This document shows positions 22,494 to 35,223 of a stretch of DNA of 64,000 bases, piece by piece. Each line of letters opens with the position of its first letter. Within the stretch, counting starts at the first letter, position 1. The notes under the pieces were generated by a model. That model saw only the letters and a program-made list of their open reading frames with translations, had not been told where the DNA came from and made no database searches. Made by a program: the position numbers and the translations under genes. The stretch comes from Apiospora phragmitis (Eukaryota > Ascomycota > Sordariomycetes > Amphisphaeriales > Apiosporaceae): NCBI GenBank assembly GCA_038363925.1, contig JAQQWL010000004.1, forward strand, positions 1,240,001 to 1,304,000, in the 5' to 3' direction.

Positions 22494-25462
22494 CGTCGAT
22501 CTGCATCCTTACCTCATGTTGCGGATGTGATTTCGGAGTTTCGATTCGAACAAGTTCTCGTCCTTCGTACGCCTCACGTACGCCTCAAAAATGCCACGCG
22601 TGTCGGTTTTTTCTTTTGTTTTTCCCGCCAAAATTCGCAAACAGAGAAGAAACGAAGAGAAAGCAAGTGAAGAGGATATGCACCAAAATGCAGTCCAGCT
22701 GTTGCCGAAGAAGTCAATAAAATCTTAACGGGGTCCGGCCCTACGAAACCGTAACAAGGAAAAGATGACAAGAAAGTTAGTTGTGAGATGGGATGAAAGG
22801 GAAAGCCCAGGAACGAAACCCAAAAGCTTTAAGCTAAGCCAGCCGAGAGATGATCTTCTAGTATACTGTAGTATGTAGTAGGGCAGCCCCAGGGTCGCCG
22901 TCCCTCCCGATCACTGGCAGCGCCTCCCGGGGTCGCAATGACCGTATTCACCTCCAACTCGAGCTGTTTCGACGTCTTCTTAGCTGACTGCAATGTTTCG
23001 AACACACAGGCGGTTTCTCCCCAACTTTGTGTCTTGGTGCCGAGCTCTGACGGGGCGTAATTGCACTGGTGGCCGGGGTACCGACACACTAGCCGTCTCG
23101 AAAGGGTGGCTCTCAGGCCAATCAGGAAATGGGCGCCCGACGACAACGGCCCAAACTCCAGTTAAGCCCGTCGATCAAGCTACGTGCACTGTTTCGGCCG
23201 ATGCTTTTTCGAATTTCTTTCTCGATGCTGCGAGCCCGCAATACCACATTAGGCCTCTGTGATGTGACATTACAGCAGCCAAGCAAAACGAACCGTTTCA
23301 ACGGTGGCATCCCCGCGGTTGCAGCAAGCCCGGACTGAGCCTGTTTAGTCCCTCTTGTCCCGCCGCAACTGTCAAGCTGAACCCGACGACCAGACGAGGC
23401 ACGCGACCGATTGCTCCAACAGGAAATGGATGATCCTATTCTTATGCCCATTCTCCACGAGCTTGGCCTGTCCTTCTGGCCTGTCGATGGCACCCCTGCG
23501 CATCATCAAGTCGGCTTGTTCGCGAAAAAGCCAGGGCAGCTTGAAGGAATGAGATCACAGGGGACTCGGAAACTGACAACCCACAGCTCATTGCCACCCC
23601 GGATTGCCCACACAACAATGAAGCTTGTGTCAACTTTCCATGTCCAGATCTTTCAATAAGATAAGGGATATGGGCAGCTGTGCTGCCTCTTAAGGGTCCC
23701 AAATCCCAATCACTGTCTCAAACAATGGCGTAGGGGACCATAATAAAAGAGCTTGATTTCGACTGCTCAGCATGTCATGCATGCGTCACCGTTTTACTGC
23801 GGCCATCGCTTGTTGTGCATCGACCATTCAGCTCTTATGAGTTTTTCGAATGTGCAATTGCTGAGAGGCTGTGCATATGACATGACTTGAAGAACGGCCC
23901 AACGAGCGGGCATTGGCGCTCACGGGATGCCTCAACTTCGTCTTGAGTGATAAGTGAACGATGGTGCTGTCGTTATCTGTCGCACGTACGCCGCCAAAAT
24001 TGGAAGGTAAGGCTGCCTAGCGTTCTAGTTGTGGCGGGCGACTGCCGACACTTGAACGAACATTACATAGTGATATGCCTCTGACAACGCCCTGACATTA
24101 GTGCCTTTGTGCCTGCAGCATGCTGCTGTAGCGCGCCGCCTAGTGGCTGAGTCTCAAACAGCTGGACCCTGGGCTCCACCAGAAGACTCCCCTTCCAACG
24201 AGCCAGCCACAACATCAAAATGCCCCCAAAAAACAAAATGACAACGACAAGCTTGACGAGTCATACAGACACAGGCCGTTCCTGATGCATCTTGGCTGGA
24301 AGTTTGCACCACTCGAAGCTTGCATTCGAAGAGTGAAGACAACCAAGCCGGGCTACAAGAGTCCGTCCAACTTCTGACTCGGCTGGTAGCATATTCCCCT
24401 CCGTCTGGTCTTCGTCTGAACCTAACCTATAGTACCTCATGTGGTCTCATCGCTGTGTAACCTACACATGAGAGCCCCAAACCGAATCAGACCACTAGTG
24501 AGCGCTGATAGGAATTGAACCTACAGTATATCTCCATTTGTGTGTATGGGGTACCCCCTACATATGTATATCCACGTCACCACGTGAAGAAACCATGCAT
24601 TGTTGCTCATCTGATGTAGCGGCTTCCCGTCGCCTGCGTGAGGTGAATAGCCCCTAGTGTGAAACCGAACCGAGAAAAAGACGAATGATAACCACATTGA
24701 GATCCTCTTTCCTGTATGCGGCGGTGCAGAGAGAAAAGCTACTGGCTTAAATGCCTTCTTGAGTCATACACAACTGCATATTCCTTGGGCCTACGGATAC
24801 ACATGGCCCGTAACGGGAAACGCAGATCGGCTCTTGATTTTGGTCCAATTATGGAATTCGACGTGTTTAGATCATCCGTCGGAAATGCCCCTGAACCCTC
24901 ACCCGAAGGGCTCGGATCGGCGAGACCCAATCTCGGAACATATGTAAGGTGCCCTTCCGGAAAGTAGTACAAGCGATCGGCGTCTGTGGTTGAGTAGCAT
25001 CTTTTCAGCTCAACCGCGAGCTCACGCGAATGCTAATCTTGACTGCCCGCTATTCTTGGTCGTATCTCCAGACCTGACTAAATCAGGACATTTTGGTAAA
25101 TAGCTGCGCACGATACGCCCCGGAAAAAGGCCAACCACGCGCCGCCCAAGACGAACCCAATAGCTCTCACGTCCCTGGTCACTAGGCCTATTCAGCGGGT
25201 GAAGAGGGAAAGGCTCATCCATAAGGTTTTCTACAGAGCATATGGTCACTCTTGTCGCTGTAACAGAACGCCAATGGCTGCATGGATGGTGATGCATGAA
25301 TGTGTTCATTAAGTTTTAGGACTAAGTATTTACACTAGAAGTACTCGCAGCTCTATCACGGGCGGCTGCAGCCCCCTTCTGCATCAAATCTAATCGATGA
25401 CTTATATTCTTTTCTCCTTTTCTTGGCCTACCCCAACTTAGGTATGGCGGTCCCCTATACTT
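22494..25462. other. Intergenic, no supported gene
   Basis: About 3 kb without a recognisable gene. Short frames on both strands lack domains. A tRNA-like T-arm on the minus strand near 24508-24535 was considered and rejected. The region separates two minus-strand genes. Confidence 0.5.
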
Positions 25463-28446
25463 CTAAATCTCCAACGGGGCGCTGAGCACCAACTTGCGGC
25501 TGCTAGGCCCGACGTGGACCGTCTTGGGGTGCTCCGAGATGACCCAGTTCTGGCTAGCAACGTCCCAGTTGCTGAGGTCGCGGCGCGTCAGGATGGCGCG
25601 GAACTCGGCCGACTGGCCCGGCTCGATGCGCATACGGTCGAAGCCGCGTAGCTGCACGGGCGGGTCGGTGGGCCCGCCCAGAGCCACGTAAAGCTGCGGC
25701 ACCTCTTCGCCGACGATGGAGCCCGTGTTGGTGATGGTGGCGGTGACGGTCTGCATGATGTCCCAGAGCTGGCGGTTGCCGCCGGGCTCGTCGGAGGCAG
25801 CCGGACCGGCGGCGTTTAGGGGTTGAACTTCGGACGCGATGGCATTGGGCGGGAGGAACTCCTCGGCGGTCTTACCGTAGTCGGGATCTTGGGAAGCCTC
25901 GGCGGCCGAAGATGTGGTGTTGAGGTACGGGTAGATGTAGTAGGGGATGTAAGGGGAACGATTCGCTGGGGAATGCATAATCGTTCAGGTCGGTCGAGAA
26001 GTTGCCAAACGTGGGGGCCTCGGGTGTCGAGCCCGTAGTGGGGTTGTACTTTCCAGCAACGCTCTTTTCTACCTTGATGTTGGAGTACTCGAATGTGGTG
26101 TAAGACAGACCATGGCCGAACTCAAAGATAGGGGTGATGTTCTTGTAGTCGAAGTACCGGTAGTCGATCATGACGCCCTCGGTAAAGTCCTGCTGGGGTG
26201 CACCTGCGCCATTGTTGGGCTCATAGATGATATCGGTACCGTAATCTTCACGCTTCGCACCCCAAGTGAAGGGAGTGCGAGCAGCGGGGTTGACTCGTCC
26301 GTAGAGGACATCGACGATGGAACGACCACTCTCCTGGCCAGGCAGACCAGCCCAGAGGATGGCAGTCACATTGGGCGAGTCGTACCATTCCGTTACGACA
26401 GTGGGGCCGGTCGAGTGAATGACGACGATCGTGTTGTTGCAGAGCGAAGACACGTTCTTGATGAGTTCGTCGCCGCTTCCCCACAGAGTGAGGTTGTTGC
26501 GGTCACCCTCGTTGCCATCAACAGTGATGTATCCCTCGCCTGAATCGGCATTCACAAAGACCAGAGCAGTGACATCAGCTTGAGATACCAGAGCCTGCGT
26601 AGATGACCATGCATAGTTGTCGATAACGTGTTCGAGCCGTGTGCCATCATCAGCAGTCTTCATAGTCAATGCGTCAAGGGGAGTGACCAGGTAGGGGAAG
26701 TCGGCAGTGCCAGATCCCCAGCCCATTGCAAGTGTTCCATCGTCGCAGCCACGGTCTGCACAGCCATTAGGTCCCTTGGGGTTGGGTCCGGCATCTTCGC
26801 CAATAACAGCAAGGAATTTGGGTGCCTTCAGGGGAAGAGCATTGTTCTCGTTCTTCAGGAGGACGGTCGATTTGGCGGCAACGTCTCTAATGAGGTTGCG
26901 GTGGTCGCGCTGGACATTAACGTGCCAGTTGATCTGCTGGTTACCCTCATTGGCGTAATAATGCATGGGACCGTAGGTGTCCTTAGTCCACGAGTCGAAG
27001 TTGATCGTGGGCTGTTCAATCTCATTGCCCGTCTTGAAGAAGGCGGCCATAATGCGCATAGCCATATCATCGAGGCGGTACTCAGGAATGGTTCCGTTGA
27101 TGACAGCCAGGGTCAAGTTGGTACCCCAGTAGCTTTTACCGTCATTGAAAGCAACGTCGCCGGGCATAGTCATGTCCAATCCAGCAACAGCACTTGATGC
27201 CCCGGAGTGTTGGGCTGCCCAGTCACTCATCACGAAGCCTTGGAAGCCTAGCTCGCTCTTCAGGATGCCGTTAAGAAGCTTACTGTTCTGGCAAGCGTAA
27301 GAATTGTTGACTTGGTTGTAGCTGCACATGAACGACCCGACACCAGCCCTGACGGCATCGACAAATGGCCAGAGGTAAAGCTCATGCATTGTCTTGTCGT
27401 CGACGTTCGACGAGATGGCGTCCGACACATTGGGACCGCCTTGTCTGAAATGCTCTGGCAGGATGTTAGTCACATGGCGCTTCAGGTACGGGGATAGCGA
27501 AGTTACCCACCCTGCTCATTAACGATGAAATGTTTGGCGCAAGCAATGACACCAGTATCTTGGATACCCTTGACGGTTTCAGCCAAGCCGACACCAGTCA
27601 GCCACGGGTCGGGGAAAAGCCTTCCCAATTTCTTCCGCCTTCGGGGTGGCGACCAAGAGGTCCGGCAACAGGGCCAAGCATGACGTTCACGCCCCTTGTC
27701 CTTGTGCTCCTGTCCCATGGCCTTGCCGCGCTGGTACATGAGCACCCTGTCGAAAGAGGCCGCCACAGTCTGGCCCGAAGGGAAGGCCGAGACATAGTCG
27801 CCGAAACGGACACCCAGCGGGGAGTCCTGCATGCATAGACCTCGGAGGCCCAGTCTTGGGATTGAACCGACCTGGCCCACGCACTGCTCGCTTTGCCAGC
27901 TTCACGAAGGGTTAGCAATCGGCTATGGGTATGAAGGCTGTGGTACGTACCCGACACCGGTAGTCAAGTTGACCTTCTCCAACAGAGTCATCTGAGAGAT
28001 GAAGTCTTTTGCCTTGACGTATGCATCCTCCCAACCAATTGCCTTGGGGTTCATCCATGGTGATGGGTAGAAAGGTGGCGAATGGGCAGTCTCAGCTCGC
28101 TCCTCGATCTGCACATGGTTAGAACTTGCGATTTTGGGCCAGCACGAGGAATGAACCAAGTATTCTCGAAAACATCATTTTGTCAACATCGAGTACGAGG
28201 ATCGAATGTTGCCTTGAGGGTTGAGGAAGTAAACATTTTGGGTAAACACGAAAGAGACACAAGAGGGAGGAAGTGTGGCGTCTCGTCGTCAAGTTTTATG
28301 TGCTCATGTCTCACACGGGCCCGGAAGGGATATTGGATATTGAATATTGATGAACAAGCCAGAGGCAGCTGGGTAGTTGAACTTACTGGTTGCGCGCTTG
28401 CAGCTGAACTGCAGGCCGCCCAGGCGGCAACGAAAGCGTACCGCAT
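25463..28446 (-). CDS. Secreted GH3 beta-glucosidase
   Basis: Four exons on the minus strand: 28446-28387, 28108-27951, 27899-27511 and 27454-25463, with introns of 278, 51 and 56 bp. The product is about 865 residues, the usual size of Aspergillus BGL1-type enzymes. A signal peptide of about 18 residues ([18 protein letters not shown]) precedes the GH3 N-domain ([30 protein letters not shown]). The catalytic Asp is in [13 protein letters not shown], near residue 280. The GH3 C-domain and a fibronectin type III-like end follow. Family members hydrolyse cellobiose and other beta-glucosides outside the cell. Three one-base indels at four-base runs interrupt the frame: 27692-27695 (extra), 27611-27614 (missing) and 25953-25956 (extra). 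The first two compensate each other. All family motifs are present once these are bridged, so I treat the gene as real and probably intact in the organism. Confidence 0.93.
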
Positions 28447-31258
28447 AGTGAAAGCGTCGCTGCTAATTGGCCTTCTGGAAGGAACGCAATAAGTAGACCA
28501 CGGAAAGGCTTTCGACTAGGGAGGCAAGTCGAATAACAAATGGCGCTGACCGAGAGAAAGGGAAGGTGTAGCTACACATTCTGGAAGGGGAATTTGGATG
28601 GATATATAGCGACGGTCCGGCTTTCCTTGTTCGCCTGCGCGGCGTCGCTGTCGATCGTCACATTACTTTGAAAAGTGCAGGTAAGCCAGGCATGGCAATG
28701 CATCACGTCGTACATACTGGTTGTTTATGCAGCGCTGCCTGTAAGTGACAGGGTTCTCCGCTTGTTGCATCTCCACACGAACCCCAACGAGCGAAAAGTC
28801 CGAGCTAAGGAAAGTAGGCGGGGCGGGTGGGTTGATCGATTCGGGCTGGCCAGTCCAAGTCATGTGTTCTCTAGCGCAGACGCGGGATTAACTACCTGAA
28901 TGTCGAGACTACAGCTTGCTTGCATATTTTGAATAGGCGGTAAGTATGTAAAGGTAAAAGTCACGCAGGGATAATCAGCTGAGGCTTGCCTGATTTTGCC
29001 TCGTAGCCGTTGCAATACATGGTCAAGAATGGCGGGATGGGGGCCCTGTGGGAGATGGGGGAAAGAAACAAACGGACGCGGTCCAAAAGGCCGTTGGCAA
29101 TTGGGCCTGGGGTTGTTGGCTTGCAGCTTGGCTTCATTTGGGGTAGACAAACAAAAGTGTACTGGACGCTTCCAGTGACCTCATCCGGCTTGTATGCACT
29201 TCTCGTAGTCGCGGGCGCCCACGTTGGCGCTGGCAAGGTTGGGAAGGGCCGATGTAACCCATGTTAATCCGGGCACGCAGGCACCAAGACAAGCCGCGAC
29301 TGGCTGGAATGAAGAAAGCGAAAGAAAACATATTTGACTGACGGTACGCTTACATCCGCTTGCAATATATTTGCGACCTAATATTCATCAATTGACTGAT
29401 CTGGGATCCTGTGTCGTACAACGTTGGGATAAAGTTTTCTCGTGAAATGAAGCAAACAATCTTCGCATGGCGTTCAGTTTGTTCCCTTGTGTGGCATGCC
29501 TTGCTTGACTCGTGGGCTATTGATTTATGACATGGCGCGTTGACTCCGCTCCATGAGTCCATATCGGTCAAGAACGTTTGATTGCGGGGTATGGAATAAA
29601 CTAATATGTTGCAGCTTCATTCCACTCGATATTCTTGATGCCCTCGGCCGAAGAGCTACCAGGTTAGCCGGTGTGATCGCAACGGGATGGAGCAAGGAAC
29701 CATCCGGCTGGGGTTGGTGATGTGGGTTAGTGCGAGGGAATGGCGCAGATTGGCTTCAATAATCGCTAACCGCTTCCTGGTTAGTGCTCCGCGTCTTGAT
29801 CCATCCCGTTGTCTTGGTTAGCTTTACCAGTCCCTTGGCAGGTCGTTGTTTTGTTCGTTCATGATTTCATCGGTCCCAACCCGTCCCCAATTCCAGTTAC
29901 CATGGCTCCGGATCTATCTCTCTCTGCGGTTGAGGGATTTTCACTTGCTTTCTCGGCGGCTTAGGGCTCTTTGCTGGGCTAAGCTGCGTGCGCTGCAGGC
30001 AATTGCAATCCCACCTTGGCATTAACACGGCTGAAGGAGGGAGTGTTGTTTACATGACTCATCATTTTGCATGTAAGCAAGGTGAAATGAAATGAGGTCC
30101 CGCTGATCCAAATCATATGCAGCATCAGCCGTCGGTGACGGGCTGTTGTGCCATGCCATGCCATGCCATACCCATGCTACCAGGCTACATTTGTGTTACA
30201 TTCACATTCCTAATGCAGTGCTTGTAACGTGAATTTCGTGCAAGTAAGTATGACAGAATCATGGGATGGATTGCATCCGTCCAACCCAACTTTACTCAAA
30301 ACTATTTACCAGATCCGGGCTCTCATCCGATCGGGTCCCTTGCTGATCTCGAAATCCCAAAGTGCTCTCTTCGTTTGTACTTCGTCCCAATTGCCCGTTT
30401 GGTAAAGAGAAAAGTTTTGTTTACTTTGGGGCACTCAGGCTCGGCAAACATCCCCCATCTCGCCTGTGGGCTAACCCAGTGCCACCCCCGCTAAACTCCC
30501 CCGCATGACCCCAACTGGGACGGCTCAGAAGGGGCACGATTCCGAATGGCAAGAGTATTAGCGCAATCCTCCCCCGAACATAACCCGGCGAGACGAGGGG
30601 TAGTCTCCATTGTGCTGCTCACCCATCCCAACGGACCAGCCTGAGATTACCTGATCCAAAGAGTAGCCAAGCGGAATAGGCCTCGAGTCGGCCCTTTTCC
30701 TCCTTGTTCTCCTCCCTCCCGGAGTCTACGGGTTCTGTGCTCATACGTCCCTCAGCCGAGGGTGGGTCTCTTTGCCTTTTTGTCTCCGTCCTTTCCGGAG
30801 AGAGCGCTCGCAGGTGCTCTTGGTCTCCTTTGAGGCCAACATCACGACCATTCTGCATAATTTCGTCATATTATTTTTGATAGATAGCGATGCCGGTCGT
30901 ATAAAAAAAGGACAAGAATACATTTCGGTCAGCGGAGAATCGCGGCCGATTATGACATTATGTCGCGGTTGTCGGCAACTTTTTTCTACTCGAGTTTTCT
31001 CCGATCATGTGCCATATGCCTCAATACCATGGTTCACAGACTATATTATTCGAGTAACGCATATGCAGTTGGCCATATGCAATACATCTCAGATGATATA
31101 GTAACCACAGTGGTCACTACGCTCTCAGGTGATATATGTTAGCCTTTCAAGATCGGGTATGAAAGAAGCAGATCGAGTATGTTCGTATGTGTGTCTATTA
31201 TGGATGCATTTTAAGCTTCTAAGCTCAAAATTAACTAGTTTACAAATAACGAATCTAT
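28447..31258. other. Intergenic between GH3 gene and downstream locus
   Basis: The first few hundred bases are the beta-glucosidase promoter. The remainder, about 2.3 kb, has only short frames with no domain. It includes a 12-bp inverted repeat (29680-29691 with 29800-29811) and a short run of CCATG units near 30150-30170. Confidence 0.5.
28596..28608 (-). promoter_or_regulatory. TATA-like element before the beta-glucosidase
   Basis: On the minus strand the sequence reads CTATATATCC about 150 bases upstream of the start codon at 28446. Position and sequence suit a core promoter. A GCGGGG word at 28819-28824 on the plus strand matches the CreA consensus SYGGRG; a single copy is weak evidence for glucose repression. 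Confidence 0.4.
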
Positions 31259-33025
31259 CTAGGCCAGATCGGCGCACATCAGCTTAAGGGAGATGTTCTT
31301 ATTGAAATCCACCAAGGGAAGGCCGGGGCAGAGGCTCTCCAGCACCAGCCGGTGGGCGGCCTCGAAGCCGGCCGCGGACGGGAGGAAGTCCGGCCGGTCG
31401 AACTGAAGCTCGGCCACGTCGTGGGCCACGACAGCGAGGCGCGCGAACTCCAGCCCGTTGAAGGCGCAGTTGCTGTCGCGGACGGCGCCCTCGCGCTTGC
31501 GCGTCAGCTCGTGCTGCGGCGACATGACGATCCAGACGCGCCGGCTGCTGCAGCTGACCTCCAGCAGGAGGTTGTAGGCCGTCAGGTGGCTGGCGATGTG
31601 GTAGGGCGTGCGGGCCGACTTCTTGCGCAGGAAGAGCTCGCCCAGGTCGTAGACGTAGGCCGGCGGCTTCCACTGCCGCTCCCACGCCGTGTACCGCACC
31701 TGGTCGTCGTGCAGCATGACGCGCGGATCGATCTTCATGCGCAGCAGGCGCAGCTGGCTCAGGTCCACGTGGCGCAGCAGATTGGTCTGCTCGTGGCCGG
31801 CGGGCGGGCGTGGCCGGTGTCCTGGCCCAGCTGTCGCACGCCGAGGCCCGAGTGCACCACGTAGTCAATCGTATACAGATTGAACTTCATGTCCGTGAAC
31901 ATGGTGCATCGTCTGGCGATGCTGAAGTTGTCCAGCTTGGCGAGCTGCACCAGGTGGTTCACGTCGTTGAACTTGATGGTCTTCATGAGGGTGTGGTATC
32001 CTTGTTCGTCAACATCTGGTACTGGTAGAATTGGTCCATCGGCAGCAAAGGGACGGACTCCGGGGCGAAGTTGGAAGGAACAAGGGGGGCACCAGGAGAA
32101 GAACCAGCGGAAGCGCGACCGGCGGCGGCGGCGACGGGACCGGCAGCAGGAGCGCGACTGGCAGCGAGAGCGGGGCCGGTAGTGGGGTCAGCGCTGGCCG
32201 CGGCAGCGTGACCGCCACCGGCAGCGACAGGAAGAGCGGCCATCGGTAGCGCAGCGGGGCCCACAGCGGCAGCGGTGGGCGCGAGGCCGAAGGGGCGGCG
32301 GGGAACCAGTCCGCGGACGTTGGCATTGGCGCTGGCGCTGGCCATGACGCTGACGCCTGCGCTGACGCTGACGCCGGCGCCGCCACCGCGGGCAGGAGCG
32401 CTGTCGTTGGCAAAGTACTCGGTCAGGTAAGCTCCGAATCCGCGAAGACACTCATTGACCTCCTCCTTCACCTCCGCCTTGATGTCGACACCGCGGTCTT
32501 TCTGTGCTTCATTCTGGGCCGCTTTGATCTTCTTGTCGACCTTCTTGTCGAGCTCTCTGACGGTGGCATCAATGTTATTCGTCTTCTTCTCCAGTCTGTT
32601 CAGTCGCGGATTGTATCCGTCAACCCTGTCCTTCACTTCTTTCTTGGTATCATCGAGCGTCTCATTCATCTGCTTCGTGAAGGCGACCATGGACGTGGTA
32701 ATATCATTCTTGGTAGCACCTATTCTGACGGCCATCTCCTCGCGGAGCTCCTCGGGAAGTTTCATCATGTCATGGATCAGTTCGTTGTTGGGTCGGCCAT
32801 CACGGTGAAGGCGTTCAGGTCGACGGCCGAGGCATTGTTATTAGGGCGTGCGTGGACGAAATCTTTATTATCGTCAATGAGACCCTCGGCGATGTTTCCT
32901 GGAGCATTACTATTGCCATTGTCTGAGTCGTCAAGATCGATGACAGCCGGCTCACGCTTGATCTCTCTGAGAGAGGATCCGCCTGCGCTGTCCTCTCGTT
33001 TACGCTTGCGATCGAAGTTGCTCAT
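31259..33025 (-). CDS. Unrecognised protein, coiled coil and Ala-rich linker, frameshifted
   Basis: I do not recognise the family. Four consecutive minus-strand frames join into one product of about 589 residues if one base is supplied at each of three places: the G run 32790-32792, the G run near 31987-31992, and the GC-rich stretch 31795-31809. All three shifts go in the same direction. The N-terminus is basic, then acidic with VIDLDDSD, like a SUMO-interaction motif. Next comes a charged coiled coil of about 120 residues, then a long Ala/Pro/Gly/Ser linker, and finally a folded-looking C-terminal part (YVYDLGELFLRKK, VWIVMSPQHELTRKREG). The start ATG at 33025 is preceded by stops. It could instead be two or more genes or a decayed gene. 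Its minus-strand neighbour at 34615-35223 is also unknown. Confidence 0.55.
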
Positions 33026-34614
33026 TGTAGCTGTCTTAGTTCATGGCTGTGGAGTTGGGAGTTAGCAGGAGAGTACAGCATCAATGACTGTTGTTGCCGT
33101 GAAAACTTTGGGTTGGACCCATGTTCTCCAGATAAAGGGGCCAACGTATAGAAAAAAGGGGCTAGTGGTGGATGGGCACATGCGAGAATGGGCAGTATTG
33201 GTATGGTTAGAAACCAACCAATGAAAAAACGCGAATGAGTGAATGATCACCGAGTGCTTGCAGTGCAATGGTATTAACGACCAATGGACTTGGGATACCC
33301 AAAGGTTAATTGTCTTTCGTTGACGATAGGGGCAAGGGTGACAAGAAACGAAATTCAAATAGCTGAGAATGATTGACGACCGGAGACGACTAACAACTGC
33401 TAGCCTCGCTGATCTCAAAATATTGATGAAGATGAAGGAATGAAGTTGAATTCTGAGGGATGTAGTGATCCGCAAGAGCAGGAGTGATAATAACGATACG
33501 CGATTCTCGCCCGATGAAGCAGTGAAGACGTCCTGAATGCTGAGTGGATATGAACTTACGAAGATGCAATGATGGTTGACTGGCAAGAGGTCGTTGTGAA
33601 GTTGAGTACCAATTCAAAGTACAAAGGTGCGAGGTCGAAGTAGGCGTAGCCACCAAGAGGAAGGAACAAATGAATGTTGGATGATTTCAATGTCAGGTCG
33701 ACGTTACCAATCTGTCGACACTGCAATGCTAATATTTTCAGATGTTGATCGCCGAGCGAGTTACTGAGGCTCGAAGGGTGGAAGAAAATGTACAGTTGAG
33801 TGATGCTTGGTGAAAGGTGCGAAGGAATGGTCCCCGATGTTGACCAAGATCTGGAGATCAGTAGATATCTTGTCGGTTCCGGATGTGTTGGCTACCAAGT
33901 TTGTTACATAGAACACGCAAACTGGCTACTTCTTTGACTTGACTCGAAAATTGGATCTTGACTAAGACGGTAATCTCTTGGATATGGGAAGATGATGTAG
34001 AGCGTATGGCGTTCGTGTCTTCAAGACACGGCTTCTTATGGATAGATCGTGAGTAAATACAACGGCTACCGACTCCAGTCAAAGACTTGGCGTTCTTAGT
34101 TAGAAGTTGCTGGAAGGTTGAAGGTTGGAAGAAAAAAGTTGGGTGGTGGTCGGCGAAGGGTGCGAAATAAATCGGTTGCCGGTGCTGGTGAAGGCTTGCA
34201 GCAAACTGTGAAGATTCTCTTGGATCGCGTTCTCTTTATTGGCTCGTATGCGAATAAACGGAGGCAGGAAAAGTCACAGAAGAGGGCCTGTGATGTTGTC
34301 GAGTGAAGTTGCTCGCAAAGGCAGAGGATGGAGAAAATAAGTTGAGGGATGGTTGGTGTGAGGGAGAGAGGAAATAAGTTGCAGGATACTTGGTGTGAGG
34401 TTTGGTTGCGGGTGTTGAAGAGCACTCGCAAGGACTTGCAATTATTTGCTTGTTCTAAAGCAACTTTGTTGCCAAGTACGTGAGTGCATATAGGGAATGA
34501 ATTGTGGGAAGAAAGTAGGGCTGGTATCGTGATGGTCGTCGGCGCGGCTGTGTCAATATTAGACGGTATATGAACGGATTCCATTCAGGAGAGAGCACTA
34601 TGAATACTATGAAT
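33026..34614. other. Intergenic, no supported gene
   Basis: Two minus-strand frames of 160-175 codons (33062-33586 and 34096-34584) have Ser/Leu/His-rich, low-complexity translations without domains, and I do not call them. A short diverged tandem duplication, AATAAGTTG followed by TTGGTGTGAGG, occurs near 34335-34400. Confidence 0.4.
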
Positions 34615-35223
34615 TCAAACTACCATCATGTCGATCCCAACTAACTTGCCACGAGGGCCCGCACTCTTAGCCACCTTGGCTTTGAACTCCTCGAAGAGAT
34701 CCGTGGGAGTATGGAGCCGGCAGTTCCCATTGATAGCCGTATTCCGCATCAACTCTGGCAGATCCTGAATAGGGGTGCATTCTCTTCCCTTCTGGTACCA
34801 ATCCTCAGCCCTAGCCGCCAACTTAGCCACGTCAAATTTCGGGCTGATGGGTTCCATGACATTGCCCCCATTGGTCACACCCCAAGAAGCCAAACATGTC
34901 GAGATCGCGGTCCAAATATCGCTCTTCTCTTGAGGTGAACGCCTTCCTCCACGCCTTGATGCCGGTGCACCAGCCACAACGCTCGTTCGTTCGTGAATAG
35001 GGCTCTCGATATCCATAACCATATGGCAGCCGATATGTCGAACCTCGTGGTCTGCCAAGCTTCCGTCTAAGCGGTGATGATGAGATTCTACCTTGATTTC
35101 GCCGATTTCGATGACGAACCGAGGGATATCAGGAACAGGGGTTTGATCTGACAATCTGGTGCTCCTCTTGCTGGGTCGGGCTTGCTGCTTAGGAGAAGAT
35201 CCGACTTCCAGCGCCATGACCAT
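34615..35223 (-). CDS. Hypothetical protein, about 202 residues
   Basis: A single minus-strand frame with two possible starts (the first Met at 35223 or the third residue). The composition is ordinary for a soluble protein: a basic Ser/Lys-rich N-terminus, then RFVIEIGEIKVESHHH, a middle with DIWTAISTCLASWG, and a C-terminus with DLPELMRNTAINGNCRL. There is no signal peptide, membrane segment or motif I can name. A continuous frame of this size with balanced codon use is unlikely to be chance, but no homology can be claimed. It lies upstream of, and on the same strand as, the unrecognised gene at 31259-33025. Confidence 0.5.
   Translation of the reverse strand: MVMALEVGSSPKQQARPSKRSTRLSDQTPVPDIPRFVIEIGEIKVESHHHRLDGSLADHEVRHIGCHMVMDIESPIHERTSVVAGAPASRRGGRRSPQEKSDIWTAISTCLASWGVTNGGNVMEPISPKFDVAKLAARAEDWYQKGRECTPIQDLPELMRNTAINGNCRLHTPTDLFEEFKAKVAKSAGPRGKLVGIDMMVV

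Noticed and set aside
24500..24585. tRNA-like T-arm (GGTTCAATTCC) on the minus strand
   Set aside because: The T-arm and a 3-prime acceptor-like end are visible, but no matching 5-prime acceptor strand, A box or anticodon arm lies at the right distance.
33062..33586. 174-codon minus-strand frame
   Set aside because: Low-complexity Ser/Leu/His translation, no domain, and it lies just upstream of a better-supported gene, so it is probably leader or spacer.
34096..34584. 162-codon minus-strand frame
   Set aside because: No motif, Ser/Thr/Pro/Leu-rich translation, and it overlaps a repetitive G/A-rich stretch that keeps the opposite strand open by chance.
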